From positions 1 to 7,391 of the forward strand of contig JAPSJU010000095.1 of NCBI GenBank assembly GCA_031178025.1: DNA of 7,391 bases. The letters run 5' to 3'. Numbering within the stretch: the stretch's first letter is position 1; every line of letters begins with the position of its first letter. The notes beneath the pieces were generated by a model, which saw nothing but the letters and a program-made list of their open reading frames with translations, was not told the origin of the DNA and ran no database searches. Origin of the DNA: Agromyces sp. (lineage in GTDB: Bacteria; Actinomycetota; Actinomycetes; Actinomycetales; Microbacteriaceae). Below, piece after piece: positions 1 to 5,832 of this stretch. A program made the translations under genes and the position numbers.

Positions 1-453
1 CACGTGGGCGCCCTCTTCGAGGCCCTCGACGCTGACCGAGACGTTCTCGGGGATGTGGGTCGCCTCGACCGACAGGCGCAGCACGTGCAGCTCCTGGTCG
101 ACGGAGGTGCCCGGGTAGCTCTCGCCCTCGACGTGGATCGGGACCTCGACCTCGACCTTCTCACCCTTGCGGACGACGATGAGGTCGAGGTGCTCGATGA
201 CCTGGCGCACCGGGTCGCGCTGCACGTCCTTCACGAGCACCAGCTGGCTCTTGCCCGCGATGTCGAGGTCGATGATGGCGTTCGCACGCCGGATGATCAG
301 CGCGGTCTGGTGACCGGGCAGGGTCACGTGCTGCGGCTCGCCGCCGTGACCGTAGATGACGGCCGGGATCTTGCCCGCGGCGCGGATCTTGCGGGCTGCG
401 CCCTTGCCGAAGGAGTCGCGGGCCTCCGCGACGACCTTGTTGTCTTCTGCCAT
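1..453 (-). CDS. rplY: 50S ribosomal protein L25/general stress protein Ctc, partial (C-terminus outside window)
   Basis: Ribosomal protein L25 of the two-domain Ctc/TL5 type binds 5S rRNA in the large subunit. The visible 151 residues begin MAEDNKVVAEARDSFGKGAA. They contain the N-terminal L25 domain (about residues 5-95), including the typical IPAVIYGHGG stretch (29-38), LVLVKDVQRDPVRQVIEHLD (71-90) and the start of the TL5 beta domain (from about 98: KGEKVEVEVPIHVEGES). The family is usually about 185-230 residues, so the last few dozen residues lie beyond position 1. The ATG at 451-453 is preceded by a strong Shine-Dalgarno AAGGAG (461-466) at 7-base spacing, which supports the start. The gene is divergent from the GH3 gene and shares no obvious function with the rest of the window. 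In many bacteria it sits next to pth, which cannot be checked here. Confidence in the family is high. Confidence 0.95.
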   Translation of the reverse strand, partial: MAEDNKVVAEARDSFGKGAARKIRAAGKIPAVIYGHGGEPQHVTLPGHQTALIIRRANAIIDLDIAGKSQLVLVKDVQRDPVRQVIEHLDLIVVRKGEKVEVEVPIHVEGESYPGTSVDQELHVLRLSVEATHIPENVSVSVEGLEEGAHV

Positions 454-723
454 GGTGGTTCTCCTTGCGGGCTCGCGGCCCAGATCGTGTGTCTGTCGTC
501 AACTCGAACGCATGCGAGCGTGAGGAATAGCCATGAGCCGCTTCCACCGCGTCGATCACGGATGCCGCGTCCGAGTGAACCCGGAGCGCCGACATCCCTC
601 GCCGAAGTCCAATGGACGAGTCTACAACGCTTTGAGGCGTGCGCGCAGCGCTCATGTCGACGAGGCCGCCGAGGACGACAGGCGATGGACCCGGTCCTCG
701 CCACGCCAACATCCGGCAACCGA

Positions 724-753
724 TTGACGGGCCCGGCGCACCAACGGCTCAAT
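724..753 (+). promoter_or_regulatory. Weak candidate promoter for the GH3 gene
   Basis: A good -35 hexamer TTGACG (724-729) is followed after 18 bases by CTCAAT (748-753), which matches TATAAT only in its last three positions. Transcription would start near 760, placing the palindrome at 766-783 in the first transcribed bases, a usual place for a repressor roadblock. The -10 match is poor, so this is tentative. Confidence 0.27.
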
Positions 754-765
754 GAAGCCACGGCG

Positions 766-783
766 GAGTGCAGCGTTGCACTC
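766..783. promoter_or_regulatory. Probable LacI-family operator upstream of the GH3 gene
   Basis: GAGTGCAGCGTTGCACTC has 7-bp arms (766-772 and 777-783) that are perfect inverted repeats around GCGT, with a central CG step. The core fits the A-N-C-G-N-T pattern shared by LacI/GalR-family operators. It sits 29 bases upstream of the GH3 start codon and just upstream of its Shine-Dalgarno. The cognate repressor is not identifiable. The half-site differs from the palindrome in front of dctP, so a different regulator is likely. Confidence 0.6.
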
Positions 784-799
784 ATTCGACGCCGAATAT

Positions 800-806
800 G
801 GAGGAG
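800..806 (+). promoter_or_regulatory. Shine-Dalgarno that fixes the GH3 start
   Basis: GGAGGAG lies 6 bases before the ATG at 813. It selects this start over the in-frame ATGs at 768 and 798; the latter overlaps the Shine-Dalgarno itself. With the 813 start the protein begins directly with a proper signal peptide. Confidence 0.85.
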
Positions 807-812
807 ACTGCC

Positions 813-2873
813 ATGCGCAGATCGTCATGCCGGACACTCATACCAGGCTCACTCACCGCCGCCGCACTCGTCCTCTCACTTTCGATGGCGAGTGTCAGTG
901 CCGCCGCAGTCGCACCCCCGCACGACGAGAACAACGCAGGCGGCAACCAGCCGCCGTCGCACTCGACAGCGCCGAACAGGGCCCCCGTCGTCGAGTCCCA
1001 CGTCAAGGACGTGATCAAGGTCAAGGGAAGGGAGTTCCGCGACCTGAACGACAACGGCTCGCTCGACCCGTATGAGGACTGGAGGCTCTCGGATGAGGAC
1101 CGCGCAGCCGACCTCCTGTCGCGGATGACGCTCGAGGAGAAGGCGGGGCTGATGCAGATCGCGTCACTCCGAGCCACCGCACCACAGCTCATCCAGGATG
1201 CGTCCATCACGCACCTGATCATCCGAGACAATCTCACGGCGTACGAGCTCGCCGCCCGGGCGAACTCCTTGCAGGAGATCGCGGAGGGGACCCGACTCGG
1301 CATCCCGGTGGTGTTCACCTCCAACCCCCGCAACCACGTCAACCCTGATCTCGAGTTCGGGATCTCCGAGGCAGCCGGCCAGTTCTCGACCTGGCCGGGG
1401 ACGCTGGGCCTGGCCGCGACGAACGACATCGAGCTGATTCGCGACTTCGCCGAGATCGCGCAGGAGGAGTGGCGTTCGTCCGGCATTCAGAAGACCTACG
1501 GCTATCAGATCGAAACAGCGACCGAGCCTCGCTGGCGACGGGTCAACGGCACATTCGGTGAGAGCCCCGAACTCAATGCCGCGATCGCAGAGCAGCTCGT
1601 ACTCGGTTTCCAGGGAGCGGAGTTGAGCAACGAGAGCGTGGCCCAGACGGTCAAGCACTTCCCCGGCGACGGCGCGGTGCTCCGCGGGCTCGACCCGCAC
1701 AACGAAGCCGGCAAGTGGGCCGTCTACCCGACGCCGGGAAGCCTGCAGGACTACCAGCTCCCCCCGTTCCAGGCGGCGATCGACGCCGGAGCGAGCTCCG
1801 TCATGTCCTACTACAACGTGCCGAGCAACGCGATGAGTGCCCAGCAGCTGGACATGGAGGACTGGTACGCGCCCGGTCAGCAGTTCGAAGAGGTGGCAGG
1901 CGCCTACAACGAGGCCATCCTGACCGGCCTGCTCCGTGACCGGATGGGCTTCACCGGGTACGTCAACAGCGACAGCGGCATCCTGACGTCGCGGGCGTTC
2001 GGCGTCGAGAACCTCACCACCGCCGAGCGTTTCACCAAGGCGGTGCGTGCCGGAACCAGTCTGTTCTCGGACAACAGCGACCCGTCGGGCCTCATCGAGG
2101 CGGTCGAGACGGGACTGCTCGCCGAAGCCGAGCTGAACCCGTCAGTGCAGCTGCTGCTCGAGGAGGTCTTCGCACTCGGCCTGTTCGAGGACCCCTACGT
2201 CGACCCCGCCCTCGCCCAGCAGGTCGCGGACGACCCCGAGTCCCAGGCTCGGGCAGACGAGGCGCACCGCAAGTCGATCGTGCTGATGCGCAATGACCAG
2301 CAGGCGCTTCCGATCACCGATTCGGATACCGCCACGACGAAGCTGTTCGTCGAGGTCGTCACGCGCCAGGACGGCATCGAGCAGACAGCGGCGCTCAAGG
2401 AGCTCATCGCGGAGCACGATCCGTCGCTGCAGCTCGTCGACACGCTCGAGGAAGCCACCGCTGCGCTCGTCTGGGTGCGGCCGAATGTGTTCGAGTACCC
2501 CGACAACTCGACCGTCGAGATCGAGCTCGGCGAGCTGACCGGAGTCGATGTCGAGCGCGTGCAGCATATCGAGGCCACCGTGCCGACGATCCTCGCGGTC
2601 AACCTCGGCAACCCGTGGGTGATGAACGCGATCGAGCCCGGTGCCGCTGCCGTCGTCGGCACGTTCAACGTCAAGGCGGAGGCGCTGCTGGAGGTCGTTC
2701 GTGGGAAGTTCAATCCGACCGGCGAACTTCCGATCAGCATCCCCGCCGACCAGGAGGCGGTCGAGCAGAACGCGTCCGACGTTCCGGGGTACGCCGAGTC
2801 GTTCGACTACAGCTATGTCAATGCGGCCGGGGACGCCTACACCTTCGGGTTCGGGCTGACCTACACCGAATAG
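813..2873 (+). CDS. Secreted glycoside hydrolase family 3 protein (beta-glucosidase-like)
   Basis: This 686-residue GH3 enzyme probably hydrolyses beta-glycosides from the non-reducing end outside the cell; its exact substrate is unknown. Residues 1-30 form a signal peptide (RR near the N-terminus, hydrophobic LTAAALVLSL, SVSA/AAVA cleavage region) without a lipobox cysteine. Residues 77-88 (DLNDNGSLDPYE) match a calcium-binding EF-hand loop. The N-terminal barrel domain follows: RMTLEEKAG (104-112), TEPRWRRVNGTFGE (237-250), substrate-binding KHFPG (281-285), and GFTGYVNSDSG (379-389) with the predicted nucleophile Asp387. The C-terminal sandwich domain starts near KSIVLMRND (487-495) and ends with the YTFGFGLTY motif. 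No fibronectin-III domain follows. The usual acid/base motif ExEGxDR of classical GH3 beta-glucosidases is not visible; the equivalent region reads FEYPDNSTVEIELGE (560-574). The overall pattern (REFRDLNDNG, ATEPRW, GLDPH, VNSDSG) resembles a distinct GH3 subgroup. The gene is monocistronic and faces the TRAP operon convergently. Confidence 0.92.
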   Translation: MRRSSCRTLIPGSLTAAALVLSLSMASVSAAAVAPPHDENNAGGNQPPSHSTAPNRAPVVESHVKDVIKVKGREFRDLNDNGSLDPYEDWRLSDEDRAADLLSRMTLEEKAGLMQIASLRATAPQLIQDASITHLIIRDNLTAYELAARANSLQEIAEGTRLGIPVVFTSNPRNHVNPDLEFGISEAAGQFSTWPGTLGLAATNDIELIRDFAEIAQEEWRSSGIQKTYGYQIETATEPRWRRVNGTFGESPELNAAIAEQLVLGFQGAELSNESVAQTVKHFPGDGAVLRGLDPHNEAGKWAVYPTPGSLQDYQLPPFQAAIDAGASSVMSYYNVPSNAMSAQQLDMEDWYAPGQQFEEVAGAYNEAILTGLLRDRMGFTGYVNSDSGILTSRAFGVENLTTAERFTKAVRAGTSLFSDNSDPSGLIEAVETGLLAEAELNPSVQLLLEEVFALGLFEDPYVDPALAQQVADDPESQARADEAHRKSIVLMRNDQQALPITDSDTATTKLFVEVVTRQDGIEQTAALKELIAEHDPSLQLVDTLEEATAALVWVRPNVFEYPDNSTVEIELGELTGVDVERVQHIEATVPTILAVNLGNPWVMNAIEPGAAAVVGTFNVKAEALLEVVRGKFNPTGELPISIPADQEAVEQNASDVPGYAESFDYSYVNAAGDAYTFGFGLTYTE

Positions 2874-2970
2874 CCGAGCCGGGTCGCGCCCTCGATCGGC
2901 CTCAACCCACGAGAAACGGACGCACCTCGGCACGACGAAGCACATATGGTCGCTCTCCGGAGCTCACCTT

Positions 2971-3003
2971 CCAGGCTGGCCGCGCACCTCGCGGCCAGCC
3001 TGG
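2971..3003. terminator. Perfect 14-bp stem-loop between convergent genes, probable bidirectional terminator
   Basis: The arms 2971-2984 (CCAGGCTGGCCGCG) and 2990-3003 are exact reverse complements around a 5-base loop, CACCT. The hairpin sits about 100 bases after the GH3 stop and about 160 bases after the gntK stop, so it can serve both converging transcripts. No T-run follows on either strand. This is common for hairpin terminators in high-GC actinobacteria, but the mechanism is not proven. Confidence 0.7.
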
Positions 3004-3161
3004 CCCCATGCGTGCCGCGACCGCTGTGGCGGCCGCTGGAGGGCCCGGATCCGAACAACCGTGAGTGATTCCCGTCGAACGAGCAGGCGTCGACATGCTC
3101 AGGACGTCACCCGCCCTCGTCGCTTCGCACGATCGTCGACATCCGACCGGCATGCGGCGAT

Positions 3162-3689
3162 TCATCCGGCGGCCGATGTGCCCCCGGTGAGGCGTGCGAC
3201 CGCATCAGCGAGGATCGCGTCGACTGGGCGGTCGATGTCGACGACGAAGCCGGGCTCGTCCGGACCGAGCGTTTCGAGGTCGGCGAGTTGCGAGTCCATG
3301 AGGCTGACCGGCATGAAATGGCCTGTGCGTCCCTCCGTACGAGCGAGGAGTACATCGCGTGCTCCGTGAAGGTGCACGAAACGAACTTCCTTCGCACGCG
3401 AGCGGATGACGTCCCGGTAGCGACGCTTCAGCGCCGAGCACGCGAGGACCAGCCCGGTGCCGGCGTCAGTCGCTTCAGCAGCCGCTGCACCGACTGCTTC
3501 GAGCCAAGGCCGGCGATCATCGTCGTCGAGCGGGATCCCCGAGGCCATCTTCTCGACGTTCTCGAGCGGGTGCAGTTGGTCGGCATCGGCGAAGGGAACA
3601 CCGAGGTCACGCGCGAGGAGGGCACCGATGGTCGATTTCCCTGCGCCGGATACGCCCATGACCACGACGACCGGCGGCCCTGATTCCAT
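3162..3689 (-). CDS. gntK: Gluconokinase (gluconate kinase, GntK family)
   Basis: It phosphorylates D-gluconate with ATP to 6-phosphogluconate in the cytoplasm, feeding the pentose phosphate or Entner-Doudoroff route. The 175-residue P-loop kinase has a Walker A motif GVSGAGKST at 12-20. It also carries the family signatures ADADQLHPLENVEKMASGIP (34-53) with DDDDRRPWL (55-63), ACSALKRRYRDVIR (83-96), RTGHFMPVSLMDSQLADLE (121-139) and VVDID (149-153). Its length is typical for the family. I chose the ATG at 3687-3689. In-frame TTG (3707) and GTG (3704) starts would add 5-6 residues but lack a Shine-Dalgarno; the ATG has only a weak GGTGG about 11 bases upstream. The gene is the last of the lacI-dctPQM-gntK run, 78 bases after dctM on the same strand. 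This placement is the main hint that the transporter carries gluconate or a related sugar acid. Confidence 0.94.
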   Translation of the reverse strand: MESGPPVVVVMGVSGAGKSTIGALLARDLGVPFADADQLHPLENVEKMASGIPLDDDDRRPWLEAVGAAAAEATDAGTGLVLACSALKRRYRDVIRSRAKEVRFVHLHGARDVLLARTEGRTGHFMPVSLMDSQLADLETLGPDEPGFVVDIDRPVDAILADAVARLTGGTSAAG

Positions 3690-3767
3690 GTGGCCAGTAT
3701 CCACCAACCGAGGGCGACACGCGGTCGCGCTCGCGGCGCGCCATTCAGCAGCAGCCGTTGACGCGGG

Positions 3768-5084
3768 TCAGGGCACGACCAAGCCGAGCGCGGTCGGCAA
3801 CCACAACGACACAGCCGGGACGAACGCCACGATGAACAGCGCGATGCAGAGGGCCCAGAAGAACGGCCAGAGGCGTCCGATCACGGATTCGACGCGGACG
3901 TTGCCGACGCGTGCCGCGACGAAGAGGTTGTTCCCGATCGGCGGCGAGATGTTGCCCAGGCACATGTTGAAGACCATCATCGCGCCGAAGTGGATCGGGC
4001 TGACTCCGAGAGCGGTGACCACCGGCAGGAAGATCGGCGTGAAGATCAGGATCGCCGGAGTGGGGTCCATCACGGTGCCGGCGAGCAGAAGGACGATCAT
4101 GATGACGACCAGGATGATCGCCACGTTGTCGGTCAGGCCGAGGAGGCCTGCCGTGACCAGCTGGGGGATCTGGGCGAAGGCGAGCACATAGCCGAGGATG
4201 CCCGAGACCCCGATCAGCAGCATGATGATGCCGGTCACCTTCGAGGCCTCGAGGATGATCTTCGGGAGTGCCTTCAGCGACAGCGTGCGCTGAAGGAGGC
4301 CCAGCGTGAACGAGTAGAGCACGGCGATCACGGCCGATTCCGTCGCGGTGAACACACCGGTGAGGATGCCGCCGATCACCACGACGATCATGAGCAGCGC
4401 GGGCAACGCCTTCAGGAAGACGATCAGCGCCTGCCGCAACGTCGGTCGCGGCCCGGTGGCGCGCAGTTCGGGGTGCTTGCGGGCGTAGAGGGCGACCACG
4501 ATGATGCAGACGAGCGCCCAGAGGAGCCCCGGGCCGACGCCCGCCATGAACAGCGCGGCGATCGAGGTGCTCGACACCAGGGAATAGACGATGAAGGTGT
4601 TGCTCGGGGGAATCAGCATCCCGGCCGGGGAGGCGGCGGCGTTCACCGCAGCCGAGAACGCAGGATCGTAGCGATCCTGTCGCATCCGAGGTGCCAGCAC
4701 GGTGCCGACCGCGGCAGCCGAGGCGACAGACGCTCCTGAGACGGAACCGAACATGGCGTTCGCGACGACCGTCGTCTGGGCCAACGAGGCCGGGAGCCGG
4801 CCCGCGACCACGAGTGCGAGGTCGATGAGTCTCGATGCGATGCCACCCGTGTTCATCAGGCCACCGGCGAGGATGAAGAACGGTATCGCGAGCAGGGCGA
4901 ACGAATTGCTCGCGGCGAAGATGCGCTGTGCGCCGGTGAGCGATGCGCCTTCCCAGTCGAGGAGGATGACGATGGCGAGGACCGATGGCAGCCCCATGGC
5001 CACCGCGACGGGGAGGCCCATCGCGATGCCGAGGGCGATACCGCCGATGAGCACGACGCCGGCGATGATGGTGATGGAATCCAT
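3768..5084 (-). CDS. dctM: TRAP transporter large permease subunit (DctM family)
   Basis: This is the main transport channel of a tripartite ATP-independent periplasmic (TRAP) importer, which uses an ion gradient (usually Na+) to bring in a carboxylate substrate delivered by the DctP lipoprotein. The 438-residue protein is very hydrophobic, with about 12 membrane segments, and has the normal DctM length. Family motifs: AIPFFILAGGLMNTGG (66-81), ANAMFGSVSGASVASAAAVG (108-127), MLIPPS (156-161), FTATESAVIAVLYS (245-258), GTVMDPTPAILIFTPIFLP (336-354), and LGNISPPIGNNLFVA (376-390), where the NISPPIG element corresponds to the usual T/SPPxG. The ATG at 5082-5084 is 3 bases after the dctQ stop, and a GGAGG (5096-5100) inside the end of dctQ is 11 bases upstream. 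Translational coupling is therefore likely. Substrate is not readable from this subunit. Confidence 0.95.
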   Translation of the reverse strand: MDSITIIAGVVLIGGIALGIAMGLPVAVAMGLPSVLAIVILLDWEGASLTGAQRIFAASNSFALLAIPFFILAGGLMNTGGIASRLIDLALVVAGRLPASLAQTTVVANAMFGSVSGASVASAAAVGTVLAPRMRQDRYDPAFSAAVNAAASPAGMLIPPSNTFIVYSLVSSTSIAALFMAGVGPGLLWALVCIIVVALYARKHPELRATGPRPTLRQALIVFLKALPALLMIVVVIGGILTGVFTATESAVIAVLYSFTLGLLQRTLSLKALPKIILEASKVTGIIMLLIGVSGILGYVLAFAQIPQLVTAGLLGLTDNVAIILVVIMIVLLLAGTVMDPTPAILIFTPIFLPVVTALGVSPIHFGAMMVFNMCLGNISPPIGNNLFVAARVGNVRVESVIGRLWPFFWALCIALFIVAFVPAVSLWLPTALGLVVP

Positions 5085-5087
5085 GAC

Positions 5088-5711
5088 CTAGATCGCCTCC
5101 GCGTTCTCATCGAACTCGGGCACGGGCTTCTCGACGCCGGCGAGGATGCCCAGCATGTGGGCCAGGGAGAAGAAGAGGATGACGAACCCGGCGATCGGAA
5201 GCACGAGGAAGACCTGGCCGACGCTCAGCGGGAGGGTCGAGATGTCCTGGCCCCAAGCGTTCTCCGCGACGCGTGAGCCGCCGATGATGAAGACGAACAC
5301 CGTGAAGAACATGACGAGCAGTTCGATGACGACACCCATGACCTTCTGGAGAGGGATGCTGAGCTTCTCGATCAGGATCTCGACGGCGATGTGACCGCGC
5401 TCCGAGAAGACGTACGCAGCGGCCAGGACCGCCAGCACGACGAACGTGTAGCGAGCAGCCTCCTCCGTCCACGGTGCGGAGTCGTTGAGGACCTCGCGGG
5501 TGAAGACCTGCCACGAGACGATCACGACGAGTCCCACGAAGGCGATGATGCACAGAACGGCGAGCGCCCTGTCGAGGAATCGACGGACGACACCGAGCAC
5601 GGCGAGCAGGCGGACCCAGCGAACCGGTCCGGACGATCCTGCGTGCCCGGTATCGGCGGTCGGGTCTTCCGTCGGCGAATCTCCGTCGGGATCCGGTGGT
5701 GGGGTGTTCAC
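5088..5711 (-). CDS. dctQ: TRAP transporter small permease subunit (DctQ family)
   Basis: This small membrane subunit pairs with DctM in the TRAP importer. The protein has 207 residues when started at the GTG at 5709-5711, which has a good Shine-Dalgarno GGAGG at 5717-5721, 5 bases upstream. The frame stays open further upstream but there runs across the dctP gene, so a longer start is unlikely. Residues 1-30 form a Pro/Asp-rich cytoplasmic tail (NTPPPDPDGDSPTEDPTAD). Four membrane segments follow at roughly 48-68, 88-104, 123-144 and 165-187. Typical DctQ elements are visible: VSWQVFTREVLNDSAPWTEE (65-84), EEAARYTFVVLAVL (83-96), and SERGHIAVEILIEKL (103-117). It lies between dctP (121 bases upstream) and dctM (3 bases downstream). 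Confidence 0.92.
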   Translation of the reverse strand: MNTPPPDPDGDSPTEDPTADTGHAGSSGPVRWVRLLAVLGVVRRFLDRALAVLCIIAFVGLVVIVSWQVFTREVLNDSAPWTEEAARYTFVVLAVLAAAYVFSERGHIAVEILIEKLSIPLQKVMGVVIELLVMFFTVFVFIIGGSRVAENAWGQDISTLPLSVGQVFLVLPIAGFVILFFSLAHMLGILAGVEKPVPEFDENAEAI

Positions 5712-5716
5712 GTTGG

Positions 5717-5721
5717 CCTCC
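5717..5721 (-). promoter_or_regulatory. Shine-Dalgarno selecting the GTG start of dctQ
   Basis: On the minus strand ACGGAGG is followed by CCAAC and then GTG (5711-5709). There is no ATG near this point that would give a sensible DctQ N-terminus, so the site decides the start. Confidence 0.75.
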
Positions 5722-5777
5722 GTTGAGTCCCGGTAGGGGCTTGGATCAGGTGCTGCCACGACTCCGGGCGGCTCGTG

Positions 5778-5814
5778 CGAGGGCGCCGGCGGTCGTCGAC
5801 CGACAGCGCCCTCG
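5778..5814 (-). promoter_or_regulatory. Large stem-loop between dctP and dctQ
   Basis: The outer arms CGAGGGCGC (5778-5786) and GCGCCCTCG (5806-5814) pair perfectly over 9 bp. Within the 19-base interior, CGGTC (5790-5794) and GACCG (5798-5802) pair again around GTC. The structure begins 18 bases after the dctP stop. A stem-loop in this place in binding-protein transport operons can act as a partial terminator or 3'-end stabiliser, giving more binding protein than permease. The role here is inferred; there is no T-run. Confidence 0.6.
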
Positions 5815-5832
5815 TCGGTGGGTGCGGAGAGC

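Larger units (their letters stand above)
454..799. other. Divergent intergenic region between rplY and the GH3 gene
   Basis: These roughly 345 bases hold no convincing gene. Short open frames exist on both strands, but none has a good ribosome binding site or recognisable protein. The part next to the GH3 gene holds a probable LacI-type operator and a weak promoter candidate, listed separately. On the rplY side I see a TTGACG (minus strand, 502-497) without a matching -10 box, so I do not call a promoter for rplY. A small palindrome CGCATGCG lies at 509-516, with no known role. Confidence 0.6.

Noticed and set aside
497..502. TTGACG on the minus strand as a -35 box for rplY
   Set aside because: No plausible -10 hexamer lies 16-19 bases downstream.
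533..727. Small plus-strand open frame of 64 residues in the rplY-GH3 spacer
   Set aside because: Arg/Pro-rich with no Shine-Dalgarno or recognisable motif; most likely chance in high-GC DNA.
4..1014. Long open frame on the plus strand over rplY and the GH3 start, read as 336 residues
   Set aside because: It is antisense to rplY and out of frame with the GH3 gene, has low-complexity D/R/T composition typical of high-GC shadow frames, and has no ribosome binding site.
2142..2945. 267-residue open frame on the minus strand opposite the GH3 gene
   Set aside because: Mirror frame of the GH3 coding sequence with D/R/L-rich composition and no domain or ribosome binding site.
3690..3707. Upstream TTG/GTG starts of gntK
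   Set aside because: They add only 5-6 residues without family conservation and lack a Shine-Dalgarno. The ATG at 3689 is preferred, although its own ribosome binding site is weak.
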